A DNA stretch of 64,000 nt from Theropithecus gelada (Eukaryota; Chordata; Mammalia; Primates; Cercopithecidae), in assembly GCF_003255815.1 (NCBI RefSeq), contig NC_037681.1, positions 64,038,503-64,102,502 of the forward strand, written 5' to 3'. Of this stretch, positions 33,738 through 44,746 are shown piece after piece. Below the pieces are notes generated by a model. That model saw nothing but the letters and a program-made list of their open reading frames with translations. It did not search any database and was not told where the DNA came from. A program made the translations under genes and the position numbers. Each line of letters opens with the position of its first letter. Position 1 is the first letter of the stretch.

Positions 33738-33879
33738 TCCTTCCCATATAAGAATATGTTGTGGCTGTTGTCTGTGCGACACCACTCTCTTCCTTCCCCA
33801 TACACAGAGTTTCCACTTGAGTGACCTCAGTATTCCCTGAAAGCATTGTCCTTTCATCGACCATGCTCTCTGCTGGGAA

Positions 33880-34165
33880 GTCCTTCTTACTCCCACCTGA
33901 GAAACTTCCTCACACTTGAGGCTCCGTCTCAAATTTTACCTCCTCAGTGAAATCTGACAAGAAATTCCTATTCTCCATCGTACTTAGATTTCTGTCTCAG
34001 TGATAGCATTATCAGTTTGTTAGTCCATGGTAATTATTCTTACGCTTGTCGGTCTTCCTACTGATTTATAAACTTTTCCACATTGGGCACCATCTTTAGA
34101 TTCCTAGTGCCCAGCACAGTGCCTGGCATGAATAGCTCTGCAAATTGTTGAGTTAGGATAACCAG
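33880..34165 (+). mobile_element. L2 3' fragment
   Basis: 'tttacctcctcagtgaaatc' then 'gcccagcacagtgcctggca', the L2 end. Confidence 0.6.
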
Positions 34166-34974
34166 GCCAGCAAGTCCTCCGCAGTGGCAGTGTGCAGTGG
34201 TGCTTACTTTACCACCGTGTGGCAGCAAACTACAGAAGTATTTCCACCTTTTTATAAGGAGTAGAGCTGAGAAGAGTATTCATAAATTATAGACAATGTT
34301 TCTTCTGGGAGTGGAATTACAGGGGACCCTCGTTGTCCATGCTGTTTATTTCTGGATTGTTTTAATAATAGCATATTTTTAATGTGAAATACGGCATTGA
34401 TACAGAAAAGTACACGGAACAAATATTTACACAGAGATGCAAAAGTATGTTAGAATAATTTGCCAGCTCAGTTGAAATAATGTGCTGAATTTATTATGAA
34501 ATACAACTATCAAATAGAAAATTACTTTGTTCATAACATTGCACAATACTGTTTTCAAATTCATCCATATTGTTGCTTGCACTTTTTATACCAAATAAAC
34601 AAATATTTAAACTTTAAAAGAAAATTTAGTAATAAGTAAAAATAGTTGTAAAATAATATGACCTAAAAATATTAGAACAGAAAATTGTATATACATTGTA
34701 TTTTCAGCTTTATAAAATAATGGATACTATGAACAAGGTTTGGAAAAGAATGAGTTTGGAAAAGCAGTTTGTCAGGCCAGTAAGATTGTGAGTGAGTTTT
34801 TCTTTCTTAAATTTTCTTTACTGTTCTAACATGGGCTTAATAAACCTTTAAGGCCTGTTTTTATAGGTCATAGAGTTGCTAACTGGAACATGCCCAAATT
34901 ACCACAAACCTGCCATATTTTACCATTTGGATCATATTACTGTCATCTTAAAGAAAGCTGGTGGTTGTGTTGGG
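34166..34974. other. Unclassified AT-rich intergenic sequence
   Basis: No gene or confident repeat. The segment 34751-34799 is the apparent donor of an inverted copy found in the Alu at 35730-36063. Confidence 0.4.
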
Positions 34975-35350
34975 CACAGATAGAAACTGTATTGTTAAAT
35001 TGAGTTTGGCCTCCCTACATATTTTAAGTTTGGCTTAATGTTTTCTCCATACTTAGTTGGTTGCAACCTAACTTGATGTTAAACAGACTGTAACCTGATC
35101 TCTTAAGTAGCAGAGTCTCAGCCAATCACAAGCAGCCAGCTGTTCAAACCAGGTTCAAATAAAGCAAATGCCCAGCTGTAACCAATCCAGTTGTTTCTGT
35201 ACATCATTTTTCCAGGTCACTTTCCTTTTTCTGTCCATAAATGTTATCCAACCATGCCAAAGCCCTGGGGTCACACTGAACCTGCCCAATTTGAGAATCG
35301 TTTATTACTCAAACTCTGTTAAATTTAATTTGTCTAAAGTTTTTCTTTTA
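34975..35350 (+). mobile_element. Solo LTR-like element (copy 2 of an inverted pair)
   Basis: 'gagtctcagccaatcacaag' and 'tgccaaagccctggggtcac' match the reverse complement of 27260-27700. 'aggttcaaataaagcaaatg' may be a degenerate poly-A signal region. There are no viral coding sequences beside it. Confidence 0.6.
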
Positions 35351-35729
35351 ATCATATAAAAATTTAAAATGCATAGCACCATCTTTGTTTGATTAAAATG
35401 CTTTTGAAAAGAAAGGTTTTTTTCATTCTTGTTGCACAAAGCATTCTTATATCCCCACATTATTCCCCCACTCAAAAACATCTGTCCGTATGGCAATCCT
35501 AATTCCTAGCCCTCTCCATAGGAGACAGGACTAGTAGCTCACTACTGTGGTTTTTGGGGGACATCTAAAGAAGGAATCCCTGGGACAGGAAGAGATGGAA
35601 ATGTTTGATGTCCACTTTTGACAGTAGGGTTCTACCAGAGTTCTGCAAAGGGAGAAGATCATGTATAAAACACAGTTCCAATCTTTTGAAAAAGGTAAAT
35701 ATTGTGTTGGGGTTTGTTGTTGTTGCTGT

Positions 35730-36063
35730 TGTTGAGACAGGAAACTCACAATCTTACTCACCTGACAAACTGCTTTTCCAAACCCAGTCACTCTGTCACT
35801 CAGGCTGGAGAGCAGTGGTTATGACCATGACTCACTGCAACCTCGACCTTACTGAGCTCAAGTGATCCTCTCACCTCAGCCTCCCAAGTAACTGGGACTA
35901 CAAGCAGGTGCCACCATACCCAGCTATATATATATTTTTTAATATGTAGAGATGGAGTTTCACCATCTTGCCCAGGCTGGTCTCAAACTCCTGAGCTCAG
36001 GTGATCCGCTGGCCTTGGCCTCCCAAAGGGCTGGGATTATAGACATGAGCCACCACACATGGG
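35730..36063 (-). repeat. Alu with a ~46-bp foreign insertion
   Basis: The Alu reads 'ttgttgagacag', is broken at 35741-35786, then resumes 'gtcactctgtcactcaggct' and runs to 'gccaccacacatgggc'. The inserted piece is not Alu sequence. Confidence 0.85.
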
Positions 36064-36489
36064 CATTGTGTAAAGTTTTTACTATCCATATTAACTAATA
36101 TTATCCTGTGTGCACACATAAGGTTTCTGGAGCAGAGCAGATTACTGTTATTTACTTATAGCAAAAAACAACCCCATGAATCCCCCATACCCAAATTCTT
36201 ATCCCTTAATGATACAATGAGAGGTGGTTGAACAAAACTCTACGTGTAAGTAATATGTATTATAAGCGAGGAACCTCCCTTCCCCCAATTTAATCTAGGT
36301 GTTGATGTAGACGGGAGAGGCAGCTATACTTCTCACTTCTTCCCAGAGTTTCTTTGGAAACATAATGGGAGGATTCCTGAGTTTTTGCTTTAACCCTTTG
36401 GAATATAAATAAATTTCTTCTGGGGAAAGGTAAGCCCAGTGTCACCACTTTACCACCCTGGGATGTCTCCACAATCCAGGTCTCATCCC

Positions 36490-36885
36490 CCGGTGTTAGT
36501 CCCTTTGTGTTGCTATAAAGGAGTACCCAGGGCTGGGCAATTTATAAAGAAGAAAGGTTTATCTGGGCTCACGGTTCTGCAGGCTGTATAAGCAGCATTG
36601 CGCTGGCATCTGCTTCTGGTGAGGCCTCGGGAAACACAATCACGGCGGGAGATGAAGGGGGAACCAGCATGTCACATAGCAAGACAGGGATGAAGAGCGA
36701 GTGAGGTGGGAGGTGTCAGGCTTTTGCATAAACTAACTGAGCAAGAACTCATGTATTACCATGTGGAGGGCAATAAGCCATTCATGATTAATCTGTCCCC
36801 ATGACCCAAATACCTCCACCAGGCCACACCTCCAACTTTGGGGTTGGAAGGGACAAAACGTCCAAACCATATCACTCACGCCCCT
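36490..36885 (-). mobile_element. MaLR LTR (MST/MLT1-like), antisense
   Basis: 'gttagtccctttgtgttgct', 'gggcaatttataaagaagaa' and 'cccatgacccaaatacctcc' are reverse MaLR LTR phrases. This is an uninterrupted copy. Confidence 0.8.
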
Positions 36886-37240
36886 CGAAAAGTAAACTCA
36901 TACCTCCAGGTTCAGCAGGAGGTAAATCTCTCTCCAGAAAGTAAATCTCCAGTGGAGATGTGTATGTTATAAAGGTCTCCTGTCTATGTCTAGTAAATCT
37001 CTCTTGTGCGTGTTTCAGGTTTCTCTCACTATCTGATCCATAAATTACTGTCCCGGTCCCTGGTAAAATTTGCTTAGAAAGCCCTAACTTGCAGAAACAT
37101 AAAAGTATTTGCTGCCTGATTGGTTAAAACTATGCCCCCAAATTTGCATGTCCAAATTAGTGTGACCTTTCACACTTCTTTTAATTTTCTTGTAATTACT
37201 TTGAGTATATAAAACTCTTTTTTTTTTCTTTTTTTTTTTT

Positions 37241-37541
37241 GGCCAGGCTCGGTGGCTCACATTTGTAATCCCAGCACTTTGGAAGGTTGAGGCAGGTGGA
37301 TCACAAGGTTAGGAGTTCAAGACCAGCCTGACCAATATGGTGAAACCCTGTCTCTACTAAAAATACAGAGAAAATTAGCCAGGCATGGTGGCACATGCCT
37401 GTAATCCCAGCTACTTGGGAGGCTGAGGCAGGAGAATCGCTTGAACCCGGGAGGCGGAGGTTGCAGTGAGCCGAGATCATGCCACTGCACTCTAGCCTGG
37501 GTGACAGAGCGAGACTCCATCTTAAAAACAAACAAACAAAC
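37241..37541 (+). repeat. Alu (AluS-like) flanked by 'aaactctttttt'
   Basis: Begins 'ggccaggctcggtggctcac' and ends in (AAAC)n. The same A/T-rich site, 'aaactctttttt', is found on each side. Confidence 0.93.
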
Positions 37542-37549
37542 AAACTCTT

Positions 37550-38850
37550 TTTTGGCATTGTTTTGTGTATTTTGATGACATAAGAAAATCAGCCTTACTA
37601 TTTATGGCCTAGTCTTGCTTTTGTCTATTTGATGAATTGATCACCACCACCCCCTCTTAATCATACCTGCCAAGTCTTAAAATTACTGCTGGTGGTTTCT
37701 AAAAATGAAATACAGTTCCAAAGAATAAAGATGTCTATGCCATTGAGGAAGCTGAAGAGAATGTTTAAAAAGCAACATCCAAAAGGATTTCCAAAAATAT
37801 CAGAAACTATACTAATTTTTGAAGAAAAAAATATATGGCCCCTAAGGTGATTTTTCTAAAGGGGACTAGTTTCATTTGAATGTGTGAACTCTGGGATGTT
37901 CTGGTTTGTTAAAAAAATCATATAGCTTTATATAAGAAACAAGTAGATAAAGATGTGTCCTAGTCCTGACCTGATGTCACTAGTACTAACACTCAATTTA
38001 GTTAGGTGACCTATAAAATTCACCCTAGTTCTACTGTGCTTCCCACCTTGCCTACAAGACAATGGAGTATTTTTTTTTCTAAAATCTGCATTGCAGCATT
38101 CCAGGAGCTGCTATTCTATCTTTCCTTTACCCCAAGGTCTGAGCCTCAAAACAGCCTAGGAACCCAGGCAGGGCCCCTCCACCTACACAGACTTGATCCC
38201 GCTTCCCATACTCGGAGCTCTCCTGGACTAGGGAGAACTTCAATCAGGCCCTTTCCTCCAACCCCGGTAATTTTCATTTATTCCTCACAAAAGACCTGTG
38301 AAGCATGCAGGGCTGGAATTCTCTGTCTTTTTTTTTGTTTGTTTTAACTGATGAAGAAACATGTTCAAATGGAGAAAGTGGCTGGTGTGCAGTGATTCTG
38401 ATGCTCAGTCCTGGGCTCTTTCCATTATGTTCCAAACCCTCCTTTTTATATGCAGATGAGCCAATTGTGGCAGTGACACTTTCCTGCAAAATGAAACAAT
38501 GTCATAATTACAAGGGCTTGGGAATTAATGGCACTAAATGGGTAATTTGGGTTTAATGTTAAATCCTGGAATAGGCAACCCAGGGCCAGAAAGAGAGGCT
38601 TTCCAAGTGTCACCTCTGCCATCTGGTGGTCAAATGACAATATAACGGCAACAATTCAGTATGGATACTGTCATCATATGAAAGTCATGCATGACCCCAG
38701 GGTGGGGTGAATTATTTGAGGCTGGGCTCTGACTTTTAGGGCCTGAGATGAGAAAATAAAATGTTGAATACACAAATAAAGGTCAGAAGTTTTCCACTAG
38801 ATCTCTGCTCAGGGTGAGGAACTGCATAGTTTACAATGGAAGAGCCCATT
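37550..38850. other. Unclassified intergenic sequence
   Basis: No transposon recognised with confidence. ORFs up to 113 codons on the plus strand (38006-38347) show no family signature and have no splice or promoter context. Confidence 0.4.
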
Positions 38851-39350
38851 CATCCATTTATTCAACAAATATTTATTAAGCACTGTCTTAGGCTGGCTTC
38901 CTAGGAAATAGATTCTAGGTAGATATTTGCTTAAGGAGGGTTACTGGGGAGCATTCTTGAGGATCACCCTTGTAAGGTTTTGAGAGAAACAGAACTGGTC
39001 AGAAAGAGTTGAACTGGAATGAATTTGCAATAGTGGCCTCAGCCGATCTGGGAGCTCTGGTGTTGGCTTGGCAAGGGGACTGGGCCTCTGTACTTCTTTA
39101 TCCACCAGTTATTGGATTCGTTGTGAGCTGTAACAGAGCTGCACTTAGCGGGATGAGTGCCTTGGTCCTAAAAGGGAGGATCTGGGCAGTGCCCTACAGC
39201 CTCCACTAGAGACACCTACTGTGTTCTGGTACTGTGCCAAGGTCAGGTGATGTAATGTTGAACAAGATAACATCTCTGCCTTCAAAGGCACCCAGGGGTG
39301 CAGTGTTATAGAAAATAAATATGTGGGCAAATGAATAAAGGAATAAATAA
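38850..39350 (-). mobile_element. L2 3' end (antisense), interrupted
   Basis: 'tattcaacaaatatttatta' followed after 39207 by 'ctactgtgttctggtactgt' makes a normal reversed L2 end once 38886-39206 is removed. Confidence 0.55.
38886..39206. mobile_element. Unidentified element inserted in L2
   Basis: About 320 bp lies between 'aagcac' and 'cacctactgtg' of the L2. The family was not recognised. Confidence 0.35.
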
Positions 39351-39442
39351 TTAAAAGGGGGTTAAAAAAACCCGGGAAATACAAAGCAACTGTCTTAGAG
39401 CTAGACAATCTATCTCATAAGAGTAAACAACAAAGAAAATTC

Positions 39443-39735
39443 TCGCCAGAAATGTTGGCTCACACCTGTAATCCCAACACTTTGAGAGGGCAAGGCAGGA
39501 GGATTGCTTGAGGCCAGGAGTTCAAGACCAGCCTGGACAACAAGGGAAGACCCTGTCTCTACAAAAAAAAATTAGCTGGGCATGGTGGCATGCCCGCAGT
39601 CCTAGCTACTTGGGAGATGGAGGCTAGAGAATCACTTGAACCCAGGAGTTCGAGGTTGCAGTAAGCTATGATTGCACCATTGCACTCTGGCCTGGGTGAG
39701 AGAGTTAGATCCTGTCTCTAAAACAAACAAACAAA
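39443..39735 (+). repeat. Alu (AluJ-like)
   Basis: Degenerate head 'cgccagaaatgttggctcac', ending in (AAAC)n. Confidence 0.9.
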
Positions 39736-39749
39736 ATCTTGCCTTTTCT

Positions 39750-39863
39750 TTTTATGTTTGAGACAGGGTCTCACTCTGTTGCCCAGACTTGTTTCAAACT
39801 CTTGGGCTCAAGCATTCCTCCCATCTCAGCCTCCCAAAGTCCTGGGATTACACAGTGCCTGGA
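39750..39863 (-). repeat. Free left Alu monomer (FLAM-like), antisense
   Basis: 'gagacagggtctcactctgt' runs straight into left-arm text 'ttcaaactcttgggctcaag' with no right arm. Confidence 0.65.
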
Positions 39864-39893
39864 TCCTTTCCTTTTATTGTATTATTATTATTA

Positions 39894-40180
39894 TTTGAGA
39901 CAGGGTCTCACTCTATCATCCAGGCTGGAATGCAGTGGTGTGATCATGGCTCACTACAGCCTTGACCTCCCTAGGCTTAGGTGATCCTCCCACCTCAGCC
40001 TCCCAAGTAGCTGGGACTACAGGCGCACCCCACCATGCCTGGCCAATTTTTGTATTCTTTATAGAGATGAGGTTTTGCCATTCTGCTCAGGCTGATCTCA
40101 CATTCCTGGGCTCAAGCAATCTGCCCACCTCAGTCTTCCGAAGTGCTAGGATTGCAGGCGTGAGCCACTGTGTCTGGCCC
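39894..40180 (-). repeat. Alu (AluJ-like)
   Basis: (ATT)n tail, then 'gagacagggtctcactctat', ending 'gccactgtgtctggccc'. Confidence 0.9.
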
Positions 40181-41085
40181 TTGTCTTTTATCAATGACGA
40201 TAAAGAAAGCTGAAAACATTTGGTATGAAAACTGAATTTACCCTCTGCTGATATAAAAACTGAAAAAGAAGAAAAAGTCATCTAGAAACAATTCTAGAGG
40301 AACACCTATGAAACTTAACCAAAGCAGTGGGAGATTACCTTGTCATTCATCCGCAATGGAATGTGGCACCCTTCAGTGCTACCTAAGAATAGGTGTTGGG
40401 GCTTTCCCTATATCCTGGGGCCTACACCTGTTCTGAGCTATTGGGAAGGAGGGCTGCCCATAGGTAGGTGTCATTCCTGGGGAATATTCTGGCTGCTGAT
40501 CTTGTATTGATATCCCCAGATACAGCACCTTGGAAAAATCAGGAAAGACAGCTCCTGGGTACCTGCTTAGGTGGAAATCAGGGAGATTTTGGTGCTGATT
40601 CTACCTGTGGCCGCATGATGCACCCCAACCCAATTCTGTTGTCCCAAACATCTCTTTCTCTACATCCTTTGTGTTTTTCTTCTTCCCATACCTGTAGAAT
40701 CTTTATTTCCTCGCAGGGAAAAGGGAAAAGTACTTGGATCCTTGCCTGTTGTCCTTAGCCTGTTACTTAGAGCATTACAATAAACTCCATCCTATGAGCT
40801 CGTTAGGCTTAAATATTTGAAATGTACAAAACTATTTCTCCACCATGAGTTTCAGAAAAATCATTTGAGGACTTAAAAAACCTAAAATTGCCTTTCTTGT
40901 CTTCTGGTTTTGCTGTGGCAACCATTCTCTAAGGCAGAGGGAATAGAATTGCCCAGAGGTGTTGGGCGGGGCAGAGGTCTACGACAGAGGTACCTGTTGA
41001 CAGTTCTAAACTCTCTTTAGAACTTCAGACGCTTGCCCTGAAACAAACACCTCCGTTTGATGTCCAGCCTCAAACTCCTATCTCT
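40181..41085. other. Unclassified intergenic sequence
   Basis: No recognised repeat. ORF 40468-40758 (96 codons) has no known motif and is probably chance. Confidence 0.4.
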
Positions 41086-41107
41086 TTTTGCCTGCCTGCC
41101 TGTGTTT

Positions 41108-41174
41108 CTTTTCCTTCCTTCCTTCCTTCCTTCCTTCCTTCCTTCCTTCCTTCCTTCCTTCCTTCCCTCCCTTC
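41108..41174. repeat. (CCTT)n microsatellite
   Basis: About fifteen TTCC units, abutting the tail end of an antisense Alu. Confidence 0.95.
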
Positions 41175-41176
41175 CG

Positions 41177-41452
41177 GATACTCGCTCTGTTGCCAAGCTG
41201 GAGTACAGTGGCACGATCTCAGCTCACTGCAACCTCCACCTCCCAGGTTCAAGCAGATTCTCCTGCCTCAGCCTCCCAAGTAGCTGGGACTACAGGCCCG
41301 CACCACCACACCCAGCTAATTTTTGTATTTTTAGTAGAAATGGGGTTTCACCATGTTGGCCAGGATGGTCTCAATCTCTTGACCTCGTGAGATCCGCCCG
41401 CCTCAGCCTCCCAAAGTGCTGGGATTATAGGCTTCAGCCACTGCACCCAGCC
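41177..41452 (-). repeat. Alu next to the (CCTT)n tract
   Basis: 'ctcgctctgttgccaagctg' to 'gccactgcacccagcc'. Its T-tract has been replaced by the TTCC repeat. Confidence 0.92.
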
Positions 41453-41652
41453 TTGCCTCACTTCTTTCTGCCTCTTTCTTCCCCTTGAATTTGCTATACT
41501 AACTTATGCCCTAAACAAGCAAAAATTCTGAAAGTCTTTTTCTCTCAAATTCCACTTCCTCCTAGCTGATTAATCATTGAGTTCTAGGTAGTTCCATATT
41601 TGCTATTACTGCCCCATTTTAAGACACTGCTAACAACCTCCTTTCCCTATAG

Positions 41653-41815
41653 ATCAGAGTTTATAAATCTCAGCACTGTTGACATTTTGGATGGCATAAC
41701 TCCTTGTGGTGGGGGACTGTCCTGTGCATTGTAGGGTGTTTAGCAGCATCCCTGACCACTCCCCACAGATGCCAGTAGCACCACCAAGTTGTGATGATCA
41801 CACAATGCTAAGTCA
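41653..41815 (+). mobile_element. hAT-type non-autonomous DNA transposon, second copy
   Basis: 'ctcagcactgttgacatttt', 'ggactgtcctgtgcattgta' and 'agatgccagtagcaccacca' match the family of the copy at 22294-22510, same orientation, 3'-truncated. Confidence 0.6.
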
Positions 41816-42320
41816 CACTGGAGCCCGCGACAAAAGAAAAAAAATGTGTGCCCTATGTACACTTACCAAAATGTCACCTGGTAAGTTAATAAAAGTTCTA
41901 CAACAACAATAAAAAGACTGAATTTACACTATGCTGGTATAAAATTTGAAGGGAGGAAAAAAAGATGCCCCCGCAAAAACAATTTCACAGAAACTTTGAG
42001 GGCCCAGTGCAAAACGAAAATGCAGGTCCTCTTCTTCAAAACTTATTAAGAATTTCAAAACAGTGAAAGCAGAGCATTAAACCAAGCATAGAGCCCTTCT
42101 AGGTATGGAGGGTGCTGTGCTGCATGGCTCTCAGCAGCTGGCCCTGACCCATGTCACCCAATCTGTCCACTCGCCTTTGTCAATCCCCATAAATCTGCCT
42201 GATGGGGAATGTGACAGCCATGTGAACTCTGGGAACCCCAAGCTGACTGAAAACAACTGTCCCCATTGCGCAATAATGCAGGATCTAAAAACAAACAGCC
42301 TGCCTTTGTTTAGAATTTTG

Positions 42321-42411
42321 GGTTGGGTGCAGTGGCGTCTGTAATCCCAGCACTTTGGGAGGCCAAGGTGGGAGGACTGCTTGAGGCTAGGAATTTGAGA
42401 AAAGCCTGGTC
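42321..42411 (+). repeat. Alu left part, interrupted by a second Alu
   Basis: 'ggttgggtgcagtggcgtct' to 'aaaagcctggtc'. The element resumes at about 42730. Confidence 0.88.
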
Positions 42412-42729
42412 TAGGCCGGGCACGGTAGTGCATGCCAGTAATCCCAGAACTTTGGGAGGCCAAGGTGGGTGGATCACCTGAGGTCAGGAGTTTGCGAACA
42501 GCCTGACTAACATGGTGAAACTCCATCTCTACTAAATACAAAAAAAAAAAATTGCCATGCGTGGTGGCACATGCCTGTAATCTGAGCTACTTTGGAGGCT
42601 GAGACGGGAGAATCACTTGTACCTGGGAGGTGGAGGTTGCAGTGAGCTGAGATTGCACCATTGTACTCCAGCCTGGGCAAGAACTTAATTCCATCTCAAA
42701 AAAAAGAAAAAAAAAAAAAAAAGAGAAGG
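42412..42729 (+). repeat. Alu nested inside another Alu
   Basis: Full copy starting 'ggccgggcacggtagtgcat', with a long A-tail, flanked by 'gcctggtc' on both sides. Confidence 0.9.
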
Positions 42730-42903
42730 GCCTGGTCAACAGACCAAGATACCATCTCTACAAAAAGAAAAATTTTTTTAAATTAGTCAGGTGTGGTGGT
42801 GTGCACCAGTAGTCCCAGCTACTTGTGGTTACTTGGGATGCTGAGGCAGGAGGATCACTTAAGCGTGGGAGTTCAAGGCTGCAGTGAGCTATGACTGTGC
42901 TAC
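42730..42903 (+). repeat. Alu right part of the interrupted element
   Basis: 'gcctggtcaacagaccaaga' to 'gagctatgactgtgctacg'. It loses the final Alu bases where a palindrome begins. Confidence 0.85.
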
Positions 42904-42911
42904 GAAAAATA

Positions 42912-43013
42912 AGTTTAATTAATTACTTTTTTTTAGAGATGGAGTCTAAAAGTCTTAATTGCCTTTTTTTAAGACATGGAGTCCCCTCCACCAAAAAAGT
43001 AATTAATTAAACT
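42912..43013. repeat. Perfect 21-bp inverted repeat with a 60-nt loop
   Basis: Left arm 42912-42932 begins agtttaattaattac. Right arm 42993-43013 ends gtaattaattaaact. The two arms are exact reverse complements. The loop contains two copies of 'atggagtc'. Confidence 0.9.
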
Positions 43014-43197
43014 AGAATTTTGATGGTTTATCATGGATTTTTTGTATTAATTTTGATTTTTAAATATATTGTATTAAAATGCTACTTCTTCCGATTACTG
43101 AGGATTTTGGAGCTTTTTAAATTTTGCACCTTGCTGTCTTGACCCTAATCTAAGCCCTGTTCCAGACATTGTCAAGTGTTTCTTGCTGATTTAGAGT

Positions 43198-43382
43198 AGG
43201 GGTCCCCAAACTTTGATCAATATCAGAATCACCTGCAGGTCTTGTTAAAACACTGACAGCTGGGCCCCGCTTCCAGAGTTTCTGATTCAATAGGTCTGGG
43301 ATGGGGCTCGAAAATTTGCATTTCTAACAAGTTCCAGGAGATGCTAAAGCTGCTGGTCCAGGCACACTGAGAACCACTGCTT
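43198..43382 (+). mobile_element. MER5A (hAT-Charlie) DNA transposon
   Basis: 'tatcagaatcacctgcaggt', 'tttctgattcaataggtctg' and 'ctgagaaccactg' match MER5A nearly end to end. Confidence 0.85.
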
Positions 43383-43399
43383 TAGAGTCATCCTTCATG

Positions 43400-43805
43400 T
43401 CATGCCAGTGCAAATATTTTTCCAAAATCCAAGGGACTTCTCTGCTTAAAACTCTTCAGCGGGTCCCTATGGCCTATAGAATACAGTAGCCGCTTCTTGG
43501 TGGCATACATTACCCCCATGGGCTACCTTTCCAACCTCCCCTCGTGACCTGCACATAATACTCTAGTAATATCAGCTGTTATTGCCTCTAGAAACCTTTC
43601 TTAACCCCTAAATTGTGCTAAGTGCCTGTTATTGTCCTCTGATAGCACACTGTATATACCTCTCTGTTAACATTTACAACTTAGTATGGAATGTTTTGTT
43701 TGTATGAATGTCTACCCCATTAGATGGCAGGATCCTGGAGGGCCGGTACTATCTTTATTCCTCTAGTTCCTGTTATAGTGTCTGGCTAACAAGTACCCCA
43801 GTAGC
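43400..43805 (+). mobile_element. L2 3' fragment
   Basis: 'cttaaaactcttcagcgggt', 'tggcaggatcctggagggcc' and neighbours follow the L2 order. Confidence 0.6.
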
Positions 43806-44003
43806 ATTTTATGAACTGACCTGAATGGACCTGAATACAATTCTGTAGTCTCATAAAAAGGCAGAGAAAAAGAATACCAGCTTGAGTGAGAGTTAGAGAT
43901 GTAAGTGCATGGGGTAACAGATGATACAGCTGATACCTCAAGAGCCTTGAGGTTTGAGGGCCTGGCAGACTATTTTTCAATTGTCTATAAGAGTGTAATT
44001 CTT

Positions 44004-44306
44004 GACCAGGCACGGTGGCTCACGACTGTAACCCTAGCACTTTGGGAGGCTGAGGCGGGTGGACCACTTGAGGCCAGGAGTTTGAGACAAGCCTGGGCAA
44101 CATAGGGGGACCCTATCTCTACAAAAAATAATACAAAAAATTAGCCAGGCATGGTGGTGCATGTCTGTGGTCCCAGCTACTCAGGAGGCTGAGGCAGGAG
44201 GATTGCTTGAACCCAGGAGGTCGAGGTTGCAGTGAGCCGAAATCACACCACTGCACTTCAGCCTGAGCAAGACCCTGTCTCTTAAAAAAAAAAAAAAAAA
44301 AAAAAA
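44004..44306 (+). repeat. Alu
   Basis: Begins 'gaccaggcacggtggctcac' and ends in an A-run of about 24. Confidence 0.93.
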
Positions 44307-44475
44307 AGTTTAATCTTTTTTATGCAGAATTAGCCCTTAGTATGTTCTACGTGACCTCTGGATCCTATTGGTAGCAATATCCATGTAAGGTGTGAAAGAA
44401 AAGAGCTAATAAAGAAATCTTGAAGCATTGGCTAGAGCAGATAAGAAATGCGGTCCTGAAGAAAGAGCAACAATA

Positions 44476-44527
44476 TTAGGTTGGTGCGAAAGTAATTGTG
44501 GATTTGCCATTAATTTTAATAGCAAAG
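44476..44527 (+). mobile_element. MADE1 mariner MITE, left half
   Basis: 'ttaggttggtgcgaaagtaa' is the MADE1 terminal repeat, preceded by TA. The sequence continues to 'ttttaatagcaaag' and then stops, so the right half is missing. Confidence 0.85.
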
Positions 44528-44746
44528 AATAGGATGATGTAGGGTGACACAGGTAAGAAAAAAGGAGACCAAGAGGAAAAAATCATTAGCTGCAGAGGAA
44601 AAGTGATTTTTTTCAAATAAAAGGTATTTTTTTCCCCTTAAGTAAGGAAACAAAAAAGAAAGACTTGTAAGTAAAATTCTTCAATATTATATTAAACAAA
44701 TTTCAAGAAATCAGTTGGTTTTGTTGCTTTAAAATAAGTTCAAGGA

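Noticed and set aside
35714..35735. (TTG)n run as a CAG/polyQ-like coding repeat
   Set aside because: It is the interrupted T-tract of an antisense Alu, not part of an exon.
38006..38347. 113-codon open frame in unique sequence
   Set aside because: No known motif, and no promoter or splice context. A frame of this length is expected by chance in 38 kb of intergenic DNA.
41057..41488. 143-codon open frame with a Pro/Ser/Leu/Phe repeat
   Set aside because: It is the (CCTT)n microsatellite read through into an Alu.
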